Shown here in pieces: positions 1-9,369 of a DNA stretch of 64,000 nucleotides (its first letter is position 1; every line of letters begins with the position of its first letter). Both the position numbers and the translations under genes were made by a program. Location: NCBI GenBank assembly GCA_965220825.1, contig OZ244839.1:372001-436000 (forward strand), read 5' to 3'. Under the pieces are notes generated by a model. The model was not told the origin of the DNA, ran no database searches, and saw nothing but the letters and a program-made list of their open reading frames with translations. This DNA is from G965220825 sp965220825 (GTDB lineage Bacteria; Pseudomonadota; Alphaproteobacteria; UBA828).

Positions 1-804
1 CTCGCCGAGCATGGCGAAGAGGCCAAGGTGCTTGCCGGCGGCCAGAGCCTGGTACCGATGCTGAACCTGCGTGCGCTCCATCCCCGCCACCTGATCGATG
101 TCAACGGTCTGCCCGGCCTCAATTACATAACGCTTGAGGGCGGCCAGCTCCGTATTGGCGCGCTCGCCCGCCACAAGGCGGTGCTGGGAGCGGCGGCCGT
201 CCGCGAGGCTTGCCCGCTGATGGCCGAGGCCTACCCCTATGTCTCCCACGGGCCGATCCGCAACCGGGGCACGCTTTGCGGCAATCTTTGCCATGCGGAC
301 CCGGCCTCCGAGATGCCGGCGGTGATGCTCGCGAGCGGTGGAGAGCTCGTACTGCAAAGCGCGTCCGGCGAACGCACCGTGAGCGCAGAGGACTTCTTCG
401 TCGGTGCGCTGACCACGGCGGCGCGGGACGACGAGTTTCTGGTGGAGGCCCGCATACCCAGCGCCGACGCCGGGCGCGGCTGGTCCTTCCAGGAGGTCAG
501 CGGGCGCAAGGGAGATTTTGCCTATGTGGCGGTGGGTGCGACGCTCGGGCTCGATGGTGGTGTGTGCCGGGACGTACGCATCTGCATTGCGGGCGCGGGC
601 GACGGGCCGCTCAGGGCGCGCGCCGCCGAGGAGGCGCTGGAGGGCGCGGCCCCGGGCGAGGATGTCTTCCGCGCCGCGGCTGAAAGCGCGGCCGAGGGCA
701 CGGACCCGGGTGAGGACTATCACGCGGATGCGGACTATCGGCGGGATCTGGTACGCAGCCTCACGCGGCGTACCCTCGCGGAAGCGCTTTCTCGCTGCGC
801 CTGA
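1..804 (+). CDS. Molybdenum hydroxylase FAD-binding subunit (CoxM-like), 5' end missing
   Basis: The reading frame is open from base 1, so the N-terminus lies outside the window; about 267 codons are visible. It carries the AGGQSL FAD-contact motif typical of medium subunits (CoxM/CutM/HcrB family, normally 265-300 residues) and a second family motif, GPIRNRGTLCGN. In this family the subunit passes electrons between the [2Fe-2S] subunit and an external acceptor through FAD. The 2Fe-2S subunit starts 12 bases after its stop and the Mo-binding subunit overlaps that gene, giving an M-S-L operon order. The substrate cannot be told from this subunit. The family call is confident; the true start is unseen. 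Confidence 0.93.
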   Translation, partial: LAEHGEEAKVLAGGQSLVPMLNLRALHPRHLIDVNGLPGLNYITLEGGQLRIGALARHKAVLGAAAVREACPLMAEAYPYVSHGPIRNRGTLCGNLCHADPASEMPAVMLASGGELVLQSASGERTVSAEDFFVGALTTAARDDEFLVEARIPSADAGRGWSFQEVSGRKGDFAYVAVGATLGLDGGVCRDVRICIAGAGDGPLRARAAEEALEGAAPGEDVFRAAAESAAEGTDPGEDYHADADYRRDLVRSLTRRTLAEALSRCA

Positions 805-816
805 GAGGGGGAAGAG

Positions 817-1302
817 ATGACAGACACACGCACCGTCGAGCTTACCGTCAACGGCGCGCGCTTTTCCGCCGAAGCGGAGCCCCGCATGCTGCTCAGCGAT
901 TTCCTGCGGGAGCGCCTGGGGCTCACGGGGACCCATGTGGGCTGCGAACACGGCGTTTGCGGCACCTGCACCGTTCTGGTGAACGGCGAAGCCGCGCGCT
1001 CGTGCCTGATGTTCGCGGTCCAGGCGGAAGGTGCGGAGGTGCGCACCATCGAGGGACTCGGCTCGGTCGATGACATGCACCCTCTGCAGGAGGCCTTCTG
1101 GGAGAAGCACGGTCTGCAGTGCGGCTTCTGCACGCCCGGCATGTTGATGACGGCGGTCGAGCTTCTGGAGGCCACGCCGGATGCGAGCGCGGAGGAGATC
1201 CGCGAGGCGATCTCCAGCAATCTCTGCCGGTGCACCGGCTATCAGACCATTGTGGAGGCGGTGCAGGCTGCCGCCGAGCGGATGCGGGAGGAGCGGTCAT
1301 GA
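817..1302 (+). CDS. Molybdenum hydroxylase [2Fe-2S] subunit (CoxS-like)
   Basis: 161 residues, the usual length for the small subunit of three-subunit xanthine-dehydrogenase-family enzymes. The plant-type ferredoxin cluster cysteines are at about C43, C48, C51 and C63. The C-terminal helical cluster has C103/C106 (QCGFC) and C138/C140 (LCRCTGY). Two [2Fe-2S] clusters carry electrons from the Mo cofactor to FAD in the neighbouring subunit. A GGGGAAG-like ribosome binding site precedes the ATG. Its stop TGA overlaps the ATG of the Mo-binding subunit (ATGA), so the two are translationally coupled. Confidence 0.95.
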   Translation: MTDTRTVELTVNGARFSAEAEPRMLLSDFLRERLGLTGTHVGCEHGVCGTCTVLVNGEAARSCLMFAVQAEGAEVRTIEGLGSVDDMHPLQEAFWEKHGLQCGFCTPGMLMTAVELLEATPDASAEEIREAISSNLCRCTGYQTIVEAVQAAAERMREERS

Positions 1303-3770
1303 CTCGCGAGCGCCATTACATTCCGAAGAGTCGGCAGCGCGAGAAGCCGAAGTCCGAATATTTCGCCATCGGGCGAAACATGAAGCGGGTGGAGGACACC
1401 CGCCTGCTAACCGGTTCCGGCAAGTTCGCGGACGACGTGACGCTTCCCAACATGGCGCATGCCGCGGTGCTGCGAAGCCCCCACGCCCACGCCCGCATCA
1501 AGCGGATCGACAAGTCGAAGGCCGAGGCGCTGCCGGGCGTGCTATGCGTGATGACCGGCGCCGAGGCTGCCAAGGTCACCGGGCCTTGCGCCGATTTCTC
1601 CAGCCCGCCCACCACCCAGTACTGCATCGCGCTGGACAAGGTGCGTCATGTGGGTGAGGCGGTGGCCGCGGTGGTGGCGGAAAGCCGCTATATCGCCGAG
1701 GACGCCTGCGAGCTCATCGAGGTGGATTACGAGCCGCTGCCGGCGGTCGTGGACCTGGAAGAAGCCGTGCATTCCACCGGCGACGCCGTTCTTCACCCCG
1801 ACCGGGGCGAGACCAATGTGGCGCTCCACCGCAAGATCACCTTCGGCCCCGTGGACGAGGATTTCGCCGCGGCGGATGTCGTGGTCGAGCGCCGGCTTCG
1901 CTGGCCGCGCTCCGGCGGAACGCCCCTGGAGACCGTGGGCGCCACCGCCGAATATGACGGCGGCACTGGCAAGTTCACCATCCATGCCAACACCTCCATG
2001 TACAACTATGTGGGCTGGCTGATCGCGGTCTCGCTCAAGGTGGAGCCCCATCGGCTCAACATCGTTCCGACGGACGCCGGCGGCAGCTTCGGCAGCAAGC
2101 TCTTCTGCCACAAGGTCTGCACGCTCGCCGGTACGCTCGCCCGCGCGGTCGGGCGGCCGGTGAAGTATCTCGAGGATCGCATCGACAATATGGCGTCGGG
2201 CGACGCCCACGGGTCGGACCGGGTCTACCGCGCCCAACTCGCCCTCAAGAAGGACGGCACGATGACCAGCCTGAAGCTCGCGGTCATCGACGACTACGGC
2301 GCCTACCTCCAGTTTGGCGTAGGCCAGCACGGCAACGCCATGGCCCAGTGCACCGGGCCTTACCGGATCGGCAGTGTGGAAGTGGACCTGACGGCGGTCT
2401 TCACCAACAAGTGCCAGCAAGGCGCCTATCGCGGCTTCGGTTCCGAGGTGGGCAATTTCGTGATCGAGCGTCTGGTCGATGCGGCCTGCGAGGAGCTTGG
2501 TATGGACCCGGTGGAAATCCGGAGGAAGAACTTCGTTCCCAAGGATGGTTTTCCCCACATCATGCCCACCGGCAACATGTATGACAGCGGCAACTACGAT
2601 GCCGTGCTCGACCAGACGCTGGAGCTGATCGACTATGACGGCTGGCGCCGCAAGCAGGAGGCCGCCCGCAAGGAGGGCCGCTATGTGGGCATCGGTATCT
2701 CCACCTGCCAGGAGCGCAGCGTGTTCAGCTCCACCGAGTTCTGGATGTGGAATCCCAACGAGACTCCGGGCTTCAACCTCTCCAGTTCGCCGGAGAGCGT
2801 GTCCATCAATATCGACCCCACCGGCAAGGCGTTCATCACGTTGAACGCGCCCTTCTGGGGCAACAGCCCGGAGACCATGGCCGTGCAGGTGCTGGCCGAG
2901 AAGCTCGAGATGGACCCGGGAGACATCTCCGTGGGCTACGCCGATTCCGACAAGGGGTTCAACTCATCCGGGCCGGGCGGCAGCCGCTTCACCGTGATGA
3001 TCGCGGGCGCCGTCAGCGGCGCCGCCGACGTCATCAAGGAGAAGATGCTCCGCGTGGCCGGTCACATGCTGGAAGCGGACCCATCGGATCTGGAGTTCCG
3101 TGCCGGCAAGATCGGTGTCCGGGGCGTCCCGGGAAACGAGAAGTCCATCTCCGAGGTCGCGCTGCACGCGCACTATTTCCGGCTTTCCATGCCGGAGGAC
3201 GACGACCTCACCAGTGGAATCGACGCGAGCTACGTCTACGACCACCCGGTCACCACACTGCCGTCGGAGGATCGCACCGACCTCGGCATCTTCTATCCGA
3301 TCATGGGCCATATGTGTCACATCCCGGTGGTCGAGGTGGACGCCGAGACCGGCAAGATCGCCTTCCTGGATTACGCCGCGGTTCACGACTGCGGCACCAT
3401 GGTCAATCCCATGACCCTTGCCGGCCATGTGCGCGGCGGCACGGTCAACGGCATCGGCAGCGCGATCTACGAGCATTTCCACTATGACGAGAACGGCCAG
3501 CTTCAGAACGCGCTGCTCTCCGACTACCAGCACCCGACGCTGATGGAGACCCCGGTGGACATCCGCGTCGGCCATGTGGAGACGCCTTCGCCCTTCACCG
3601 AGTACGGCATCAAGGGCGGCGGCGAGGGCGGGCGCATGGGCGCACCACCCGCGATCGCGGCCGCCGTCGAGGACGCGTTGCGCCCGCTCGGCGTCAAGGT
3701 GGATTCGCTCCCGCTTACGCCCAAGGCGTTGCGGGCGGCGATCCGCGAGGCGGAGAAGCGCGCCGCCTGA
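1299..3770 (+). CDS. Molybdenum hydroxylase Mo-binding (large) subunit, AYRGFGS type
   Basis: 823 residues from the ATG at 1299, chosen because it overlaps the upstream stop as ATGA; the frame is open further upstream but only through the previous gene. The start of the protein matches the family (NMKRVEDTRLLTG, then RSPHAHARI). The active-site loop reads AYRGFGS, not the AYRCSFR of true aerobic CO dehydrogenase, so CO is unlikely as substrate. The usual GGGFG glycine stretch reads GGSFGSK here, a deviation. The catalytic glutamate lies in the late GGGEGG motif. The cofactor is expected to be molybdopterin-cytosine dinucleotide, by family. The substrate is unknown, probably an aromatic, heterocyclic or aldehyde compound. 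Confidence 0.92.
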   Translation: MTRERHYIPKSRQREKPKSEYFAIGRNMKRVEDTRLLTGSGKFADDVTLPNMAHAAVLRSPHAHARIKRIDKSKAEALPGVLCVMTGAEAAKVTGPCADFSSPPTTQYCIALDKVRHVGEAVAAVVAESRYIAEDACELIEVDYEPLPAVVDLEEAVHSTGDAVLHPDRGETNVALHRKITFGPVDEDFAAADVVVERRLRWPRSGGTPLETVGATAEYDGGTGKFTIHANTSMYNYVGWLIAVSLKVEPHRLNIVPTDAGGSFGSKLFCHKVCTLAGTLARAVGRPVKYLEDRIDNMASGDAHGSDRVYRAQLALKKDGTMTSLKLAVIDDYGAYLQFGVGQHGNAMAQCTGPYRIGSVEVDLTAVFTNKCQQGAYRGFGSEVGNFVIERLVDAACEELGMDPVEIRRKNFVPKDGFPHIMPTGNMYDSGNYDAVLDQTLELIDYDGWRRKQEAARKEGRYVGIGISTCQERSVFSSTEFWMWNPNETPGFNLSSSPESVSINIDPTGKAFITLNAPFWGNSPETMAVQVLAEKLEMDPGDISVGYADSDKGFNSSGPGGSRFTVMIAGAVSGAADVIKEKMLRVAGHMLEADPSDLEFRAGKIGVRGVPGNEKSISEVALHAHYFRLSMPEDDDLTSGIDASYVYDHPVTTLPSEDRTDLGIFYPIMGHMCHIPVVEVDAETGKIAFLDYAAVHDCGTMVNPMTLAGHVRGGTVNGIGSAIYEHFHYDENGQLQNALLSDYQHPTLMETPVDIRVGHVETPSPFTEYGIKGGGEGGRMGAPPAIAAAVEDALRPLGVKVDSLPLTPKALRAAIREAEKRAA

Positions 3771-3820
3771 GAGTGCCGGGTCGGACCGGCCCTTGAGTGG
3801 CGCGAGGCGAGGAGGGGTCC

Positions 3821-6187
3821 ATGTATATCGGTCAACCCATCGAGCGCCGCGAGGATGAGCGCTTTCTTCGGGGCCGCGGCCGCTTTGTCGAGGACGTGAC
3901 GCTCGACGAGCCCATTGCCCATGCGGCTTTCGTCAGGAGCCCCCACGCGCACGCCGCGGTGACGCGGATCGAGACGGAAGCCGCGGCCGCTACGCCGGGC
4001 GTGCTCGCCGTTCTCACGGGTGCGGACTGGACGGCGGCCGGCTATGGCGAGGCGGAGGGCGTCTGGCCCGTGAAGGACCGGACGGGCGAGCCCGCGCGCA
4101 CCGTCAACCGGCCCTTTATCTGTGTGGACGGCACCGTCCGCTGCGTCGGTGAAATCGTCGCCATGGTGGTTGCCGAGGATCGCCACCAGGCGCTCGACGG
4201 GGCCGAGGCGGTGGTCGTCGAATATGAGACGAAGCCCGCCAACACGGTCACCGCGAAGGCGCTCGATCCCGAGACGCCGCTCGTGCACCCCGGGCTCGGC
4301 ACCAACGAGGTGCTTGCCACCGAACACGGCCTGCGGGAGGCGACGGAAGCCGCCCTCGCGCGGGCGCATCACGTCACCGAAGTGGTCGTACCCACCAACC
4401 GGGTCACCGCCTCGCCCATCGAGCCGCGCTGCTATATGGGCCACTACGATTCCGTCAACGACCGCTACACCGTCTGGACCACCCATCAGGCGCCCCATAT
4501 CGTGCGCCGCTACTTCACCAAGTCCCTCCGCATTCCGGAGCACAAGCTGCGGGTGATCGCGCCCGATGTGGGCGGCGGGTTCGGGATGAAGCTCTACCAC
4601 TATCCGGAAGAGCCGCTGGTCCTGTGGGGCTCCATGGTCTGCGGTCGCCCGGTGCGTTGGACCGGCACCCGCTCCGAATGTCTTCTGGGGGATACCCACG
4701 CCCGCGACCATTACACGGTGGGGCGCATGGCGTTCGACGAGGACGGGAAGATTCTCGGCGTGAAGTTCGAGACTCTGGGCGCGTTCGGTGCCTATGAGAG
4801 CCAGTGGCAGGCTTCCATCACCAACGCGTACCACTTCACGATGCTCTCGCTCGCCTACGACATCCCCGCCATCCACACCACCGTCCGGGGGGTCTACACC
4901 AATGCCACCCCCGTGGATGCCTATCGCGGCGCGGGTCGGCCGGAGACCGTCTACCAGGTCGAGCGGCTGATCGAGAACGGCGCGCAGGAGCTCGGCATGG
5001 ATCCGCTGGAGCTGCGCGCCCGAAACCTGATCCCGCCGGAGAAGTTCCCTTACAAGACGGCCATCGGGATCACCTACGATTCCGGCGATCCGCCCGTCCT
5101 GATGGAGAAGATCCGCGCCCTCTCCGATTACGACGCGCTGCGGGCGGAGCAGGCGGCGTTGCGGGCGCAGGGCCAATGGATGGGGATCGGCATCGCCGCC
5201 TTCTTCGACATGGCCGGCGCCGGCCCGGTCAAGATGATGAACGAACTCGGCGCCAAGATCGGCTGCTACGACGTGGCCAGCGTCCGGGTCCATCCCGACG
5301 GGCGCATCACCGTGTTCGCCGGCAGCCACAGCCACGGCCAGGGCCACGAGACCACCTGGAGCCAGATCGCCGCGGACAGGCTCGGCTGCGATATCGAAGA
5401 CATCGACCTGGTCGAAGGGGATACGGACCGCGTGCCCATGGGCATCGGCACCTGGGGGTCGCGGTCCCTTTCCACCGCCGGCATGGCGGTCTACACGGCC
5501 GCGGACCGGGTGGTGGCGAAGGCCAAGAAGCTGGCGGCGCACATGCTGGAGTGTGCGCCGGACGATCTGGAGCTCGCCGACGGTACGTTCACCGTGAAGG
5601 GTACGGACCGCACCCTCGCCTTCTCGGCGGTGGCGAACGCCGCCTATCACTCCGGCGACCGCCCGCCGGGGCTCGAGATCGGCCTCGAGGAGACTTCCTT
5701 CTTCGACCCGGACGACTGCACCTATCCCTCCGCCGTGCATCTCTGCGTGGTGCTGGTCGACCCGGAGACCTGCGCCATCACCCTGCGTGACTATTGGGCG
5801 GTGGACGATGTGGGAACGGTCATCAACCCCATGGTGCTGGAGGGGCAGGTCCATGGCGGGCTGACCCAGGGTATCGGCCAGGCGTTGATGGAGGAATGCG
5901 CCTACGACCCGGAATCAGGCCAGTATCTCGCCGGCACGTTCATGGACTACGCCATTCCCCACGCGGAGGACGTGCCGTCCTTCGGGCTCGATTCGCACAC
6001 CACGCTCGCGCTCGGCAACCCGCTGGGCGCCAAGGGGGCAGGCGAGAGCGGCACCATCGGCGCGCCCGCATGTGTCGCGAACGGCGTGATCGATGCGCTC
6101 TGGCATCTCGGCGTGCGCCAGATAGACCAGCCGATGACGCCGAGGAAGATCTGGCGCGCCGTCCGGGATGCGCGCGCGAGCGCCTGA
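3821..6187 (+). CDS. Molybdenum hydroxylase Mo-binding subunit, AYRGAGR (form II CODH-like) type
   Basis: 788 residues from the ATG at 3821, which has a strong GAGGAGGGG site just upstream; an in-frame GTG at 3797 is less likely. It shows RSPHAHA, the canonical GGGFGMK, the loop AYRGAGRPE, and the catalytic glutamate in AKGAGESG. AYRGAGR marks the 'form II' CoxL group, whose members oxidise diverse substrates and mostly not CO. It opens the second operon in this region (L-S-M order), 50 bases after the first L gene, so the two operons may be co-transcribed. Its sequence is clearly different from the first large subunit, so this is not a recent duplication. Confidence 0.92.
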   Translation: MYIGQPIERREDERFLRGRGRFVEDVTLDEPIAHAAFVRSPHAHAAVTRIETEAAAATPGVLAVLTGADWTAAGYGEAEGVWPVKDRTGEPARTVNRPFICVDGTVRCVGEIVAMVVAEDRHQALDGAEAVVVEYETKPANTVTAKALDPETPLVHPGLGTNEVLATEHGLREATEAALARAHHVTEVVVPTNRVTASPIEPRCYMGHYDSVNDRYTVWTTHQAPHIVRRYFTKSLRIPEHKLRVIAPDVGGGFGMKLYHYPEEPLVLWGSMVCGRPVRWTGTRSECLLGDTHARDHYTVGRMAFDEDGKILGVKFETLGAFGAYESQWQASITNAYHFTMLSLAYDIPAIHTTVRGVYTNATPVDAYRGAGRPETVYQVERLIENGAQELGMDPLELRARNLIPPEKFPYKTAIGITYDSGDPPVLMEKIRALSDYDALRAEQAALRAQGQWMGIGIAAFFDMAGAGPVKMMNELGAKIGCYDVASVRVHPDGRITVFAGSHSHGQGHETTWSQIAADRLGCDIEDIDLVEGDTDRVPMGIGTWGSRSLSTAGMAVYTAADRVVAKAKKLAAHMLECAPDDLELADGTFTVKGTDRTLAFSAVANAAYHSGDRPPGLEIGLEETSFFDPDDCTYPSAVHLCVVLVDPETCAITLRDYWAVDDVGTVINPMVLEGQVHGGLTQGIGQALMEECAYDPESGQYLAGTFMDYAIPHAEDVPSFGLDSHTTLALGNPLGAKGAGESGTIGAPACVANGVIDALWHLGVRQIDQPMTPRKIWRAVRDARASA

Positions 6188-6239
6188 GGGCCGCGTCGAA
6201 GGCGCGGGTCGGGATCAGGGCAGGGCGGGAGTAAAGACC

Positions 6240-6716
<477 letters not shown>

Positions 6717-6727
6717 GGAGAGAGGCG

Positions 6728-7528
6728 ATGTATCCATTCGCGTATCACCGCCCCGCGACGCTGGACGAGGCGCTTGCCATCCTGGCGGGCGCCGAGGACG
6801 GCAGGTTGCTCGCGGGCGGCATGAGCCTGATGCCGACCCTGCGGTTCCGACTCGCCTCGGCGTCCGACCTCGTGGACCTCAACGGCGTCGCCGATCTCGC
6901 GGGCATTTCCCGCGAGGGCGATATGCTGACCGTGGGCGCCATGACCCGCCACGCGGATGTCGCGTCTTCGCCTCTCGTTACGGAGGCGATCCCGGCGCTT
7001 GCCGCGCTTGCGGCCTCCATCGGCGACGTGCAGGTGCGGAACCGGGGCACGATCGGCGGCTCGATATGCTTTGCCGACCCGGCGGCGGACTATCCTGCCG
7101 GGCTGCTCGGCCTCGGCGCCACCGTCAACACGAACCGCCGGGCGATTCCGGCGGACGCTTTCTTTACCGATCTCTATGAGACGGTGCTGGAGGAAGGCGA
7201 GATCGTCGTCTCCGTCGATTTCCCGATTCCCGAGCGAGCGGGATGGGCCAAGTTGGGCAACCAGGCGTCGCGCTTCGCCGTTGTTGCCGCCATGGTATCG
7301 CGTTCGGGCGACGGGGTGCGCATGGCCGTCACCGGCGCGAAGCCCTGCGTCTTTCGCATCCCCGCGATGGAAGCGGCACTCGCCGTCGACTTCACCGAGA
7401 GTGCACTCGAAGGCCTCGCGCCCGCAGCCGAGGGCCTCAACGCCGATATTCACGCCGACAGCGAATACCGCGCCCACCTCGTCGGCATCATGGCCAAACG
7501 CGCCGTCGCCGCCGCCCTCGCCGGATAG
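6728..7528 (+). CDS. Molybdenum hydroxylase FAD-binding subunit (CoxM-like), second set
   Basis: 266 residues; the ATG at 6728 follows a GAGGAGAGAGG site 11 bases after the previous stop. The N-terminus (PFAYHRPATLDEAL) and the FAD motif AGGMSLMPTL are typical of CoxM-like subunits, as is the second motif VRNRGTIGGS. It completes the L-S-M operon. With the M-S-L operon upstream, this makes two complete three-subunit hydroxylases side by side. Confidence 0.94.
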   Translation: MYPFAYHRPATLDEALAILAGAEDGRLLAGGMSLMPTLRFRLASASDLVDLNGVADLAGISREGDMLTVGAMTRHADVASSPLVTEAIPALAALAASIGDVQVRNRGTIGGSICFADPAADYPAGLLGLGATVNTNRRAIPADAFFTDLYETVLEEGEIVVSVDFPIPERAGWAKLGNQASRFAVVAAMVSRSGDGVRMAVTGAKPCVFRIPAMEAALAVDFTESALEGLAPAAEGLNADIHADSEYRAHLVGIMAKRAVAAALAG

Positions 7529-7762
7529 TATTCCGTCCGTCGGAAGTGCGGACGCTCCTGCTGGTTTATCTTCCGCAGGCACAGCTGGGTTGCGCCTCCC
7601 TCTCCGATTGAGAAATCCAGCCCCCACATGTGCGGTGCCGCGCGCCTGCCGCGCAAGCGGCGGTCGGTGGGAGCGGGGCGCAGCGCTATCGGATGCGGCG
7701 GCCTTGCGAATCCCGCGGCGCGCCGACATTCTCCAACGTCGCGGATGGGGGCGCGGGGAGAC

Positions 7763-8542
7763 GTGACGAAGAATCCGTTGCAGGTGGTGGGCCGCAGCGT
7801 TCTGGCTCTGCTGGAGGGTGGCGGCCGGCTCGTTCTGTTCGCAGCCGAATCGACCTCCCATTGTGTTCGCCCGCCGTTCTATCCGCGCGTTCTACTGCGC
7901 CAAGCGCTGGAAATAGGGTTCTACTCGCTCCCGGTGGTGGGGCTGACGGGCCTCTTTGCCGGGATGGTGCTCGCGCTGCAGAGCTATACGGGCTTCTCCC
8001 GCTTCTCGGCGGAGAGCACGATCCCCACCGTGGTGGTGCTTTCGGTCACTCGCGAGCTCGGGCCTGTGCTGGCGGGGCTGATGGTGGCGGGCCGGGTCGG
8101 CGCCGCCATGGCGGCGGAGATCGGCACCATGCGTGTGACCGAACAGATCGACGCCCTGGTCACGCTCTCCACCGACCCCCGCAAATATCTGATCGCGCCC
8201 CGGCTGCTCGGTGGCTTCCTCATGCTGCCCTTCCTGGTGCTGGTCGCCGATATCATCGGGGTGATGGGCGGTTATCTGGTGGCGGTCTACAAGCTCGGCT
8301 TCAATTCGGAGGCCTATATCGCCAACACGTTCCAATATCTCGAGACCATGGATGTGGTCTCGGGCCTCGTCAAAGCCGCGGTCTTCGGTTACCTGATCGC
8401 GCTGATGGGCTGCTATCACGGCTTCCATTCGAGCGGCGGCGCCCAGGGCGTGGGCAAGGCCACCACCAACGCCGTGGTCTCGGGCGCAATCCTTGTGCTG
8501 GTTTTCAACTACGTGATCACCGAGGCCTTTTTCGCCCAATGA
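7763..8542 (+). CDS. mlaE: MlaE/PqiB-type ABC transporter permease (lipid asymmetry system)
   Basis: 259 residues from GTG at 7763, which has a GGGGAG site 5 bases upstream and gives the usual length for MlaE. An in-frame ATG at 7745 would add six residues. Several hydrophobic segments and the family stretch with VTRELGPVLAGLMVAGRVG (about residues 90-110) identify the permease of the Mla/Ttg2 phospholipid transport system in the inner membrane. Its stop overlaps the start of the ATPase gene (ATGA). No mlaD (MCE) or mlaC gene follows, so the substrate-binding partners must be elsewhere. Confidence 0.92.
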   Translation: MTKNPLQVVGRSVLALLEGGGRLVLFAAESTSHCVRPPFYPRVLLRQALEIGFYSLPVVGLTGLFAGMVLALQSYTGFSRFSAESTIPTVVVLSVTRELGPVLAGLMVAGRVGAAMAAEIGTMRVTEQIDALVTLSTDPRKYLIAPRLLGGFLMLPFLVLVADIIGVMGGYLVAVYKLGFNSEAYIANTFQYLETMDVVSGLVKAAVFGYLIALMGCYHGFHSSGGAQGVGKATTNAVVSGAILVLVFNYVITEAFFAQ

Positions 8543-9339
8543 GCGCGCCTGCGGCCGTCCGTGACAACGAGCCCAAGATCGCACTCTCCGGGCTCTGCAA
8601 GACGTTCGGGACCAACGCGGTGTTGAACGGCCTCGACCTCGAGATCGGGCGCGGCGAATCCCTCGTGGTGATCGGCTGCTCGGGCGTCGGCAAGTCGGTC
8701 ATGCTCAAATGCCTTCTGGGGCTCCTTCGGCCCGACCGGGGCACGGTGCGCATCGACGGCGAGGAGCTGACGGGGAATCCGGCGGCCCGCGCCCGTGCTC
8801 TCCGCAAGATCGGAATGTTGTTCCAGAACGCCGCGCTCTTCGACAGCCTGTCCGTGTGGGAGAACGTGGCTTTCGGCCTGATCCAGGCGCAGGGGATGGA
8901 CCGTGGCCCGGCGCGGGAGGCGGCGTTGGAGGCGATCGCCAAGGTAGGCCTCGGCGCGGACGCCGCCGATCTCCCTCCCGCGGAGCTTTCGGGCGGCATG
9001 CGCAAGCGGGTGGGGCTCGCGCGCGCCATCGCGATCCGGCCGGAAATCGTGCTGTTCGACGAGCCCACCACCGGGCTCGACCCGATCATGGCGGAGGTCA
9101 TCGACGATCTGATCGTCGAACGCACGCGCGATCTCGGCGCGACGGCGCTCACCATCACGCACGACATGGCGAGTGCCCGCAAGATTGCGGACCGTATCGC
9201 GATGATCCATGGCGGGCGCATCGTCTGGCAGGGACCGGCAGGCGAGATCGACCGCAGCGGCAACGCCCATGTCGATCAGTTCGTCAACGGTCGCTCGGAG
9301 GGCCCGATCGACCTGGCCGTCGCCTCGCCCGGCGGCTGA
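8539..9339 (+). CDS. mlaF: MlaF-type ABC transporter ATPase
   Basis: 266 residues; the ATG overlaps the MlaE stop. Walker A GCSGVGKS, the ABC signature LSGGMRKR and Walker B LFDEPTTGLDP are all intact. The LSGGMRKRV signature is typical of ATPases paired with MlaE-type permeases. It energises retrograde or anterograde phospholipid movement between membranes. radA follows 30 bases after its stop. Confidence 0.93.
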   Translation: MSAPAAVRDNEPKIALSGLCKTFGTNAVLNGLDLEIGRGESLVVIGCSGVGKSVMLKCLLGLLRPDRGTVRIDGEELTGNPAARARALRKIGMLFQNAALFDSLSVWENVAFGLIQAQGMDRGPAREAALEAIAKVGLGADAADLPPAELSGGMRKRVGLARAIAIRPEIVLFDEPTTGLDPIMAEVIDDLIVERTRDLGATALTITHDMASARKIADRIAMIHGGRIVWQGPAGEIDRSGNAHVDQFVNGRSEGPIDLAVASPGG

Positions 9340-9369
9340 TCGGGTACGACAGGGGAGGCGACGCAAAAG

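Noticed and set aside
1299..6187. Aerobic CO dehydrogenase (CoxL)
   Set aside because: Neither large subunit has the AYRCSFR loop of form I CO dehydrogenase; AYRGFGS and AYRGAGR point to other substrates.
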